Shown here piece after piece: positions 45,891 to 52,073 of a stretch of DNA of 52,073 nucleotides. The notes under the pieces are model-generated. The model was given only the letters and a program-made list of their open reading frames with translations, was not told where the DNA came from and did no database searches. This DNA is from Xanthomonas arboricola pv. guizotiae (GTDB lineage: Bacteria > Pseudomonadota > Gammaproteobacteria > Xanthomonadales > Xanthomonadaceae): assembly GCF_002940205.1 (NCBI RefSeq), contig NZ_MDSK01000034.1, positions 1 through 52,073 on the forward strand, in the 5' to 3' direction. Every line of letters starts with the position of its first letter. Position 1 is the stretch's first letter. The translations under genes were made by a program, and so were the position numbers.

Positions 45891-45998
45891 GTCTGCGATG
45901 TATCGGCGAACTTGCGCCTGGCCCCAGCGTGTCGAGGTGTAGCGGATGATCCCGCGCAGATCGGCTTCGGCTGCGTCGGTGAGGACGTAGCCGTGCAT
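45828..45998 (-). pseudogene. Truncated ParE/RelE-type toxin
   Basis: From ATG 45998 (ATGA overlap with parD) the frame reads MHGYVLTDAAEADLRGIIRY, then TSTRWGQAQVRRYIADL, the normal N-terminal helices of a ParE toxin. After residue 37 homology is lost and the frame runs antisense into the lipoprotein gene to a stop at 45828. About 60 C-terminal residues, including the toxic strand and helix, are missing, so the toxin is probably inactive. Confidence 0.8.
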
Positions 45999-46252
45999 CA
46001 ACCGCGACGGCCCTCGGCCAATTCTTCATCCAGGATGGTGCTGACGCTCTTGGTAGACACGTTGCCAGCAAGGCCTTGCTCGACACGTCCCCCAAGGAGG
46101 GTTTTCAACTCCTGCCATGCCTGATCGGCGTTTACGTCGCCAGGAAAGAGACGTTCAAGCGCGTATTGCTTGATGGTCTTGCCCTGCAGAGCCGCCAGCG
46201 CCTTCAGGCTCTGATGCTGCTGATCGCTCAGATCGATGGTCAAACGGCTCAT
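45998..46252 (-). CDS. ParD-like ribbon-helix-helix antitoxin
   Basis: 84 residues. N-terminal ribbon-helix-helix DNA-binding domain (MSRLTIDLSDQQHQSLKALA, then ALQGKTIKQYALERL), followed by a toxin-binding tail (WQELKTLLGGRVEQGL, VSTKSVSTILDEELAEGRRG). TAGGAG precedes the ATG. It overlaps the truncated toxin by ATGA, the usual antitoxin-first order. Now probably an orphan antitoxin, able at most to repress its own promoter or to neutralise related ParE toxins. Confidence 0.9.
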   Translation of the reverse strand: MSRLTIDLSDQQHQSLKALAALQGKTIKQYALERLFPGDVNADQAWQELKTLLGGRVEQGLAGNVSTKSVSTILDEELAEGRRG

Positions 46253-46390
46253 GACGCGCTCCTAAATCCATACAAACCCACATTAGCGCATCTGGGCTGG
46301 TTGACCGATTGCAGAGCTTTGGGACCCCAGCTCGGGTGACGCCGTGCAGTGTTTTGACGGAAACTGCGCTCCCGAAACAGGACCGCACCG

Positions 46391-46867
46391 ATGGACCGAC
46401 GTCGCCGCAAACGGATGGAGCGCTATTGGGCGCGGGCAGAAGCCAAGGCGCATGCAGCGGTTGACCGGTTGGACCCGGAAAGCTGGTTCGACCTGTGGCA
46501 TACGCATGTGGACTGGAATGGCCGCGGCCACTCCTGTGTTGAGCATCGGCAGATGGTCAACGCGGTGGCAGTGCGTGTGCTGTGCTACCTGGAAGCACGT
46601 CTGGCGCAACGTGGTGCAGCGGTGCAGCTGTGGGCACACCTCAGTGAGGACACGATGGATACGGGCATTTACGCGCACTCTACCAATCCGAATGGCACGA
46701 GCTTCCCCACCGCCTTTCCCAACCTGGATTGGCAACTGGCTCTGCCTGCCGAGGTCGCAGCGATCCTGCCCGCCACGCATCGGGCCGGCACCGCGTCATG
46801 CGATGGCAGTACTTGGTATGTCGTGCAGCGTCAGCCAGCCATGGTCGGCCCGGAGGCACGTCAATGA
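46391..46867 (+). CDS. Hypothetical protein, first gene of a two-gene module
   Basis: 158 residues, soluble, basic N-terminus (MDRRRRKRMERYWARAEAKA). His- and Trp-rich central part (WFDLWHTHVDWNGRGHSCVE) and a compact second half (TGIYAHSTNPNGTSFPTAFP, TASCDGSTWYVVQRQ). I do not recognise a family. It overlaps the next gene by ATGA, so the two products are probably made in step. Confidence 0.75.
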   Translation: MDRRRRKRMERYWARAEAKAHAAVDRLDPESWFDLWHTHVDWNGRGHSCVEHRQMVNAVAVRVLCYLEARLAQRGAAVQLWAHLSEDTMDTGIYAHSTNPNGTSFPTAFPNLDWQLALPAEVAAILPATHRAGTASCDGSTWYVVQRQPAMVGPEARQ

Positions 46868-47256
46868 GTTCCGACGACAAAGCCCATCGCACCGCATTGC
46901 GTTATGCCGTCGGTGCTCGTCAGCCGCGTGTGGCCAAGGCGCCCGTCACCGGCGCCGCCTATCGGCTAGCGCACGCCTGCTTCGGTTGCCGCAGAAGTTT
47001 CAAGATCGCTCCGCGCGAGCAGGTGGCCCCCTGTCCTGGCTGCGGTAACGCGCTGTGCGTGATGGGGCGTTCGTTCAAGGCACCCCCGGCCCGCAACCAA
47101 GCGCAATGGCGCAAGGTCGAGCGCTTGTATCGTGCTGGCTTTCGGTTCTTCAATTACCGCAGCCACCCGTGCGTTGCTCTCCCAGCCAAGCTGTCGGAGG
47201 TCGATCGCTTCATCCGTGATAACCCTGAGCACCCATTACGCCTGGGCGGTCATTGA
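46864..47256 (+). CDS. Zinc-ribbon hypothetical protein, second gene of the module
   Basis: 130 residues. A four-Cys zinc ribbon, CFGCRRSFKI...CPGCGNAL (about residues 38-62), is followed by a basic, aromatic segment (QWRKVERLYRAGFRFFNYRS) and a proline-rich end. This looks like a nucleic-acid-binding or protein-binding adaptor. ATGA overlap with the upstream gene. No family assignment. Confidence 0.78.
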   Translation: MSSDDKAHRTALRYAVGARQPRVAKAPVTGAAYRLAHACFGCRRSFKIAPREQVAPCPGCGNALCVMGRSFKAPPARNQAQWRKVERLYRAGFRFFNYRSHPCVALPAKLSEVDRFIRDNPEHPLRLGGH

Positions 47257-47328
47257 GGCTGGCACGGCGTCACACCGCGAGGCCAGGCCTGCGCCTGACC
47301 TCGTCTGCCGTCTGGCAGGCCGGGCGGC

Positions 47329-47427
47329 TTACTTGCCCTTCTTTTCCTGCTTGGCCGCGCGCTTTTCCTTCAGCGTCTTGGTCGGCTCTTTCTTCTGGCT
47401 CTTCTTCTGGTCCATCCCCTTGCTCAT
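47329..47427 (-). CDS. Tiny lysine-rich protein (32 residues)
   Basis: MSKGMDQKKSQKKEPTKTLK followed by EKRAAKQEKKGK: half Lys/Arg and no hydrophobic core. A GAGGGTG ribosome site sits 3-4 nt before ATG 47427. Compact composition and a clean start and stop argue for a real gene despite its size. Possibly binds nucleic acid or acts in stress; unknown. Confidence 0.65.
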   Translation of the reverse strand: MSKGMDQKKSQKKEPTKTLKEKRAAKQEKKGK

Positions 47428-47626
47428 GACACCCTCGTAGTTGCTGGATTGATCGGTCGGGCAGCGCCATGACCCTGGCGTGCCTGCGCACTGTACGGCT
47501 TGCGCGGGGTGGAATGGCAGCGGCAGCGCAAGGCCGGGCGACGGGCGGTGTGTCCGGCCCGGCGTCTGCGCGACGCAGCATGCGCCGGCAGCCCCCCGGC
47601 GTTGCCGGCTGGCCCACAAACGCAAA

Positions 47627-47661
47627 CGCCCGCGTGCGACCGGCAAGGTTTGCATGCGGGC
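47627..47661 (-). terminator. Hairpin after the small lipoprotein gene
   Basis: CGCCCGCGTGC (47627-47637) pairs with 47651-47661 (10 of 11), followed on the minus strand by TTTGCGTTTG. Placed 20 bp past the stop of the gene at 47681. Confidence 0.5.
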
Positions 47662-47680
47662 GCTGGCGACAGCGGCGGCC

Positions 47681-48013
47681 TTATTTGGCCGGCACGCGCT
47701 GGTACTGCTCGCCACCGGTGTTGAGGTGGCCGTTGGTCGCGTCGATAGCGAAATTCACCGTCTCGCCATCGTTGGTGACCTGCAGCGCCCCGTCCTTGTA
47801 GACCGCCGGGTAGCTCTCGGTCTTGGGCTTGCGGCTGAAGAACTTCGGCGTGGTGCTGCGGACCATGAAGGTCTCGCCATTGCGCTCGATGTCCATCGTC
47901 TCTTCCTGCGTCTGTACGTTGACCCAGTGGCCGACGAACTTCTCGCCCTCCTCCTTGGCGCAACCGCTCACCAGCAGTGCCGCGGCCAGCGCGGTACCCA
48001 TCCACTTCATCAT
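47681..48013 (-). CDS. Small lipoprotein, unknown function
   Basis: 110 residues. Lipoprotein signal MMKWMGTALAAALLVSGCAK with lipobox VSGC, then a lipocalin-like small beta domain: FVGHWVNVQTQEETMDIERN, GETFMVRSTTP, YPAVYKDGALQVTNDGETVN. The GxW near the start of the domain fits a small beta-barrel. CTGGAG precedes the ATG. Last gene of normal GC content before the AT-rich segment. Confidence 0.85.
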   Translation of the reverse strand: MMKWMGTALAAALLVSGCAKEEGEKFVGHWVNVQTQEETMDIERNGETFMVRSTTPKFFSRKPKTESYPAVYKDGALQVTNDGETVNFAIDATNGHLNTGGEQYQRVPAK

Positions 48014-48196
48014 CGTGTGTTCTCCAGTTGAGTCTGGAGCCGAGGATGGCGGGTGGGTGATGTATGGGAGGTCAAGGTTTGTTCGCGGCGGGGCGTTGAT
48101 ACAGGAGTCCCCGGATCGGTCACCAATAACCCCGCATGTCGTCAGAGAGATACTTGATGGAATGGAAAAAAGTACTTGTGCTTCTGATAAAAGCGG

Positions 48197-48234
48197 GCAA
48201 GATGCGAGCTTTAGTTAAGACACCCGCATCTTGT
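48197..48234. promoter_or_regulatory. Inverted repeat upstream of the ParA operon
   Basis: CAAGATGCG (48198-48206) and CGCATCTTG (48225-48233), separated by 18 bp, about 50 bp upstream of the ParA start. Candidate operator or centromere-like site. Confidence 0.45.
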
Positions 48235-48281
48235 GATTTTGATTCGCACGGATTAACGAAGGAAGTAATTGGGGCGCCGTA

Positions 48282-49121
48282 ATGACAGCCAGATGTGTTG
48301 CAATAATAAATATGAAGGGGGGCGTCGGTAAGACCACGCTATCCTTTAATCTGTCGCAGTATCTCGCTGAGATGAGAGGGAAGCGAGTTCTTTTAATTGA
48401 CTTGGACCCACAGGCAAATGCAACCGTTGTTTCAACCGATTCAGATCGCTATAAAGAACATTTGCAAAATAAGAAAACCATAGCAGATTTGTTCGTCGAT
48501 GCTTTTGCTCATGTTGGTCCCATCAAGCCGTCCGCTGTTGGGATTATAGAGATGGATAATTATAAGTATAATGTATACAGCGATAGTAAGGGCGGGTTGT
48601 TTGATCTAGTGCCATCTGAGCTGATATTAAGCTCAGTCTTACGTGGTGTATCCATCGGGCCATATGATTTAGAAGCTCTCGTTACCGAAAAAGTGAGAAA
48701 AAAATACGATTTTATTTTTATTGATTGTGCGCCTACCTATTCTTCGCTTACAAGCATTGCACTTAATACAGCTAAAGCTGTTCTTATCCCCATGATTGCG
48801 GACTCATTTGGTGCGCATGGGACCAATTTAATGAAACAAGTTCTTGCAGAACACAAGCATGATTACGGTATCAGTCCGGTAATTGTTGGCGTGGTCTTTA
48901 CAATGTATGCCTCTGATATATCTTCTCAGCGCACAATGGCGAATGAGATCATTAAAGAATGGGGGCCGCAATCGGTTTTCCGCACAAAAATTCGCAAGAG
49001 TGAGTGGTATCGAGTGGCTGCAGGAAAGCGAACAGCAATCTGGAACACTCCGGCACATGCAGAAACAAAAAATGAATTTGAGGAATTCATAGAAGAGTTC
49101 ATCGAGAAGGTTTCTGTATGA
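48282..49121 (+). CDS. ParA-like ATPase (AAA_31 / MinD-ParA superfamily)
   Basis: 279 residues. Deviant Walker A MKGGVGKTTL (11-20) with the signature Lys12, Walker A' VLLIDLDPQANAT (36-48), Walker B-like YDFIFIDCAPTYSSL (about 137-151) and a C-terminal helical region with KNEFEEFIEEFIEK. Full-length soluble ParA fold without an N-terminal HTH. Such ATPases position plasmids, chromosomes or other cargo and bind a partner protein; no ParB-like gene follows, only two unrecognised ones. DNA is distinctly AT-rich with AAA, ATT and TAT codons rare elsewhere in the window, a sign of transfer. First gene of a three-gene operon. Confidence 0.95.
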   Translation: MTARCVAIINMKGGVGKTTLSFNLSQYLAEMRGKRVLLIDLDPQANATVVSTDSDRYKEHLQNKKTIADLFVDAFAHVGPIKPSAVGIIEMDNYKYNVYSDSKGGLFDLVPSELILSSVLRGVSIGPYDLEALVTEKVRKKYDFIFIDCAPTYSSLTSIALNTAKAVLIPMIADSFGAHGTNLMKQVLAEHKHDYGISPVIVGVVFTMYASDISSQRTMANEIIKEWGPQSVFRTKIRKSEWYRVAAGKRTAIWNTPAHAETKNEFEEFIEEFIEKVSV

Positions 49122-49675
49122 ACCGGTATATTGAAAAATCCCTACATGAAATTGCCGCATATACAAAATCTGCAACAGAAAATGAGGAGCGGATCGTCAG
49201 CGAGATACTGGAAGCGCTAGTGACAATCTTAGCTTCAAGGCCTTCATCTGTGCGCGAAGATACGTTAAAAAAGATTGAGCGCTATGTAGGGCAGCGTGCG
49301 AGAGGAGTTAGCGAGAATCCACAAACACCGGACCAGTTGCTTCTTGAAGTATTGCGGAGTAAATCATCTACACGTCTTTATAGTGAGCATACTTTGCGAA
49401 GAATTCATGCGCCATTTTGGAAGACCCTGGAAAAGGTTGCTGACAGCTGGCACCCCAGTGAACTTACTCACCTGCTGAGCTATGCAATGCATGCTCATGT
49501 TCTGAATGAAACGGAAAACAAAATTGCGCCTAAAACCGTCGTAGGGATTTACCGGCAGTACTTCAAAGATTTACGTGTACAAGAACGAGATGCTATTTTC
49601 CGTTATTTGCTCGATATGTTCTCGGCGGAGCCTAATTTTCGGCGTGCTGTCCGTGATAATGAAGTTCTAAGATGA
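49118..49675 (+). CDS. Unknown helical protein, second gene of the ParA operon
   Basis: 185 residues, predicted mostly alpha-helical, no membrane segment or signal. It opens MNRYIEKSLHEIAAYTKSAT, with regular EI/VSEILEALVTIL helices, then a basic middle (DTLKKIERYVGQRARG) and a C-terminal part (HPSELTHLLSYAMHAHVLNE, IYRQYFKDLRVQERDAIFRY). No family recognised. ATGA overlaps with both neighbours imply a fixed stoichiometry with ParA and the third protein. It stands where a ParB or adaptor would be expected, but nothing in the sequence shows DNA binding. Confidence 0.85.
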   Translation: MNRYIEKSLHEIAAYTKSATENEERIVSEILEALVTILASRPSSVREDTLKKIERYVGQRARGVSENPQTPDQLLLEVLRSKSSTRLYSEHTLRRIHAPFWKTLEKVADSWHPSELTHLLSYAMHAHVLNETENKIAPKTVVGIYRQYFKDLRVQERDAIFRYLLDMFSAEPNFRRAVRDNEVLR

Positions 49676-50583
49676 AAATTCCATATTACAATAAGCGTAT
49701 TGAGTTGGAGTTCGAAATATATGCTCGCGAGCTTAGAGAGCATGTAAATAGCTGCACAAATGAAGGCGAGGTAAAGCTTGGCGCTCAACGAGCTTACCGG
49801 CTCTTCTTTCCCCTATTCCTAACACTTCATTGTTTTCAATCACTTCGTGGTCTTTCTCATCCGACCCAGCAAATCCTGCTGACACGTATGCAACGACTCC
49901 AAAATAAGAAGGGATTTGTCGAAGCATTGCGTCTGCCGCAGCTTCCAGATGAATTGCACGCTGCAGTACTAGACTCACAGATCGAAATGCGATTCACGCA
50001 TTTTCTGAAGGAAATGTGGTCTGACAGCTTACTGTGTCTTAACTCAATATTTCTTTGTAATTATCGTGGGGCATACATTGCCTTGCGCTGCATGCTAGAA
50101 GACTTATACAGACATCTCTACTATAAAGATCATCCCCAAGAATATTTAGATATGCTTGAAGGAGATGCGGAATCCGACCATGCTCGCGTAGCGCCTGTAG
50201 CACTTCGTGATTATCTTGCTGGTACGAGTTATCTAAGCCTTTACAGGAAGGTCGATACGACTTTTAAAAAGAAGACTGACGAAACAGAGTTCGACTTATT
50301 TTCTATGAACAGTCAGCTATATAGTTCTACGTCGGCCTACGTCCATGGCTCAAAATTCATATCAATGAATGCGTTTAAGGATAACGGTAGTGCTGTTCGT
50401 CGCGCTAATGAGGAACATGAACTATGTACCACGGTATCTAAATTCGTCAAAATGGCTACAGCGTTTCTTCTGGCCGCTCATCTTGACGACTATCGAAGAA
50501 TGAATGAATACGATAAATCTATTTCATTCTTGGCATTTTCTAGCGATGAGAAGCATGCGCTAAGGCGGCTTCTGAACATATAA
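49672..50583 (+). CDS. Unknown protein, third gene of the ParA operon
   Basis: 303 residues, helical, soluble. Central block YRGAYIALRCMLEDLYRHLY then YKDHPQEY (about 131-158), and later LYSSTSAYVHGSK (about 217-228). These resemble patterns of helical HEPN-like and DUF5677-like proteins, and R147-x6-H154 fits the loose R-x4-6-H motif of HEPN nucleases; this may be chance. No transmembrane segment. ATGA overlap with the previous gene. It is the natural candidate for an effector of the operon, but no activity is shown by the sequence. Confidence 0.85.
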   Translation: MKIPYYNKRIELEFEIYARELREHVNSCTNEGEVKLGAQRAYRLFFPLFLTLHCFQSLRGLSHPTQQILLTRMQRLQNKKGFVEALRLPQLPDELHAAVLDSQIEMRFTHFLKEMWSDSLLCLNSIFLCNYRGAYIALRCMLEDLYRHLYYKDHPQEYLDMLEGDAESDHARVAPVALRDYLAGTSYLSLYRKVDTTFKKKTDETEFDLFSMNSQLYSSTSAYVHGSKFISMNAFKDNGSAVRRANEEHELCTTVSKFVKMATAFLLAAHLDDYRRMNEYDKSISFLAFSSDEKHALRRLLNI

Positions 50584-50607
50584 ATTTGGAAGAATATGCG
50601 CAGAACA

Positions 50608-50638
50608 AGGTCAGAAAAGACGGGGTCAGGTTCATTTA
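50608..50638. other. Possible mobile-element end next to the ParA operon
   Basis: GGTCAGAAAAGACGGGGTCA followed by GGTTCATTTAA. The reverse complement AAATGAACCTGACCCC resembles the ends of REP-associated tyrosine transposase elements. It lies 25 bp after the third gene and overlaps the stop of the nuclease gene. Confidence 0.3.
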
Positions 50639-51472
50639 AGAAGTTCCTCTGCACTTCGGGAACTGGATGCAGCCTAGGAAGTTCTCGCCGGTGCGCCGAT
50701 TTGTTCTCTGCACCAGCGCGCTGCTGCAGCGCGGGCAGCTTGGGATCGCAACGGCCGCGGAGGCAGTGGAGTCAGGTGAAGCAAAGATAGGCTCCATGCG
50801 CGCCGATGTGACCGTCGGCTGCGCTGTGGTTTGTTGTTGCACCGCTCCTATCATTTCCAGTAACTGCTCGCCGCCAATCAACTCAATCGGCTTGCCTTCG
50901 GCAAAGCGCTCGGCATTTTTCGTGTAGGTACCGATACAGGCGATCTTTACTGCATGGGCCTGGTGATGCGCGAGCAGGCCGAACATTTCCCGCACTACGC
51001 TGACGCCGACTTGCTGGCGCTTCGACTGTTTGCATTGCACAAGCGTGCGGCGGTTGTCCTTGCGCAGGATCAGGTCGATGCCGCCGTCGGCGCCGCCCAG
51101 GCCGGTTTCTTCGACGCTGTAGCCCTGGCGGCGAAACGCTTCGCCCACCAATTGCTCGAACTGGCGCCAGCCGCCGGCGGACAGGCTCTCCAGGGTTGTG
51201 CGCGTCTCCAAAAAGCGCCGCCGGCTGCGTGTGCCCAGGTAGGAGAACAGCGCGGCAAGCCAGCAGACGCCGAGCAGCATCCACGCCAATGGCGCGAGCA
51301 TCCCGCTCGATTGCTGGGCAATGCCCTGCGAAAGCATCCCGCCGTGTTGAGAAAACCACCAGCTTATGCCGTAGCGCACCGCAAGATACGCAGCGACTCC
51401 TGCAATCAAGCCAGCCGGCCACGGCAATGCAGCCAATGCTTCAAACCCGGTTTGCTTCTTTCTGCGTCCCAT
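50636..51472 (-). CDS. Membrane-anchored Mrr-type nuclease with C-terminal zinc finger
   Basis: 278 residues. Two N-terminal membrane helices (about 17-35 and 60-80), then an Mrr_cat PD-(D/E)xK-like domain (about 95-205): GGWRQFEQLVGEAFRRQGYS, GLGGADGGIDLILRKDNRRT, then LVQCKQSKRQQVGVSVVREM, with D and QxK catalytic residues, and SVVREMFGLLAHHQAHAVKI. The end is a topoisomerase-type zinc finger (CPRCSSALVQRTNRRTGENF...GCIQFPKC). Mrr-type proteins cut DNA, often modified or foreign DNA. ATG 51472 chosen to begin before the first helix. Convergent with the ParA operon, with 52 bp between them. Host-like GC content, unlike that operon. Confidence 0.9.
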   Translation of the reverse strand: MGRRKKQTGFEALAALPWPAGLIAGVAAYLAVRYGISWWFSQHGGMLSQGIAQQSSGMLAPLAWMLLGVCWLAALFSYLGTRSRRRFLETRTTLESLSAGGWRQFEQLVGEAFRRQGYSVEETGLGGADGGIDLILRKDNRRTLVQCKQSKRQQVGVSVVREMFGLLAHHQAHAVKIACIGTYTKNAERFAEGKPIELIGGEQLLEMIGAVQQQTTAQPTVTSARMEPIFASPDSTASAAVAIPSCPRCSSALVQRTNRRTGENFLGCIQFPKCRGTS

Positions 51473-51706
51473 GCAAGAACCCCCGTCCCAGCTTCGACCA
51501 TAGCCGCTGCAACAGGTTTTGTCAGCAGAGCATCTGCGCCGTTGCGAGCAATCTCCCACCAGACATCAGCCTCACGCGCTCGAAAGTGAGAAACCAAATT
51601 CTTGCCCCACCGCTTGAGGCCGCTTATGCGTCCATCAGCGCGCTCGCGTGCGTCGGAGTATTAATGCCCTCGCGAAACCTCAGGGCCAAAGCTATTTCGT
51701 GCACTC
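51473..51706. other. No gene recognised
   Basis: 234 bp between the nuclease start and the XVIPCD remnant. Nothing supported; a short minus-strand frame (51406-51597) overlaps the nuclease gene and lacks family features. Confidence 0.4.
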
Positions 51707-51991
51707 TCATACCATCCGGGGCGGCGGAGTGATCGATTGTTCGCGCTGCTGCTCTTGTTGCTGGGACTGTTGCTGCCGCTGTGTCTCACCTAAGGACTGC
51801 AATTGCGCCAGAGACTGTTCAACCGGCTGTGCAATGGCGTCGTTCGTCTTCATGTGCGCCATCTTGTGCGCGGGATCGTTCAACGCCCCCTCTACAACGA
51901 ACAGGTTCTCGCCTTGTCGCACAGACTTATAGTTCTCGCTCAGCACGACATGATCGATTCTTGTCAGCCCATTCTCTTTAGCTAAGAGCGG
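51707..51991 (-). pseudogene. XVIPCD remnant of a type IV secretion effector (X-Tfe)
   Basis: The frame, open from a TAG at 51992, reads LAKENGLTRIDHVVLSENYK, then QGENLFVVEGALNDPAHKMA and MKTNDAIAQPVEQSLAQLQ, ending in a Gln-rich tail. This is the C-terminal part of the Xanthomonas VirD4-interacting protein conserved domain, the export signal of antibacterial type IV effectors. There is no start codon and no toxin domain, and the sequence breaks off at 51991. No immunity lipoprotein gene is adjacent. Confidence 0.8.
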
Positions 51992-52038
51992 CTAACAAAA
52001 CCCTTGAATTCTGTTGAGTCGGCGACAACATTGCCGGC

Positions 52039-52073
52039 ATGACACGTCGCAACGAGATCCCTAGTGCGCTTTG
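52039..52073 (+). CDS. Possible gene start, cut by the window end
   Basis: ATG at 52039 opens MTRRNEIPSAL to the window end, with no clear ribosome site upstream. Too short to identify. Confidence 0.25.
   Translation, partial: MTRRNEIPSAL

Noticed and set aside
48282..50583. Plasmid partition locus
   Set aside because: ParA is present, but no ParB, centromere array or replication gene is seen; the surroundings look chromosomal.

Overview
The window is high-GC gammaproteobacterial DNA that I read as a plant-associated Xanthomonas (Xanthomonadaceae). The reasons are an AvrXca/Svx-type secreted metalloprotease, an Oar-like and a second TonB-dependent receptor, the C-terminal part of a Xanthomonas type IV secretion effector domain (XVIPCD), an effector-like protein behind a partial PIP box, and dispersed 'gtaggagcg...cgctcctac' palindromes. 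The species is not determined. I saw no rRNA, tRNA or CRISPR array.

Layout. 0.1-3.2 kb: a frameshifted Oar-like TonB receptor. 3.9-8.6 kb: a probable phosphate-scavenging group (class A acid phosphatase, divergent TonB receptor, glycerophosphodiesterase) with a good Pho-box match in the divergent promoter. 8.7-18.6 kb: rhomboid protease, TerC protein under a yybP-ykoY (manganese) riboswitch, rRNA methyltransferase RlmI, a small membrane protein, the AvrXca/Svx protease, glycerate kinase and a GAF-PAS-PAS-GGDEF cyclase. 19.1-25.9 kb: candidate type III effector, GH92 alpha-mannosidase, amino-acid permease and a small membrane protein. 26.1-29.2 kb: RmuC, a lipoprotein, glutathione peroxidase and a possible structured RNA. 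29.2-33.3 kb, minus strand: mlaFEDCBA, the phospholipid-transport operon for outer-membrane lipid asymmetry. 33.6-43.8 kb, plus strand: recC-recB-recD. This locus is unusual: recB carries an in-frame triplicated 43-codon unit derived from an intergenic palindrome plus a Ser/Asp-rich insert, recD carries another intergenic repeat in frame, and the recB-recD spacer is duplicated.

43.9-52.07 kb is an accessory region: RhuM-family protein with a perfect 29-bp palindrome, a 151-bp IS5-like MITE with CTAG duplications at the rhuM stop codon, a lipoprotein, a ParD antitoxin with a truncated ParE, a two-gene zinc-ribbon module, a 32-residue Lys-rich protein, another lipoprotein, and then a clearly AT-richer three-gene operon (48.28-50.58 kb). 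That operon encodes a ParA-like ATPase and two unrecognised proteins, joined by two ATGA overlaps. It is followed by a membrane-anchored Mrr-type nuclease with a topoisomerase-type zinc finger and an XVIPCD remnant. The ParA operon, possibly together with the Mrr protein, is my best candidate for an undescribed (defence or maintenance) system; its function is inference only.
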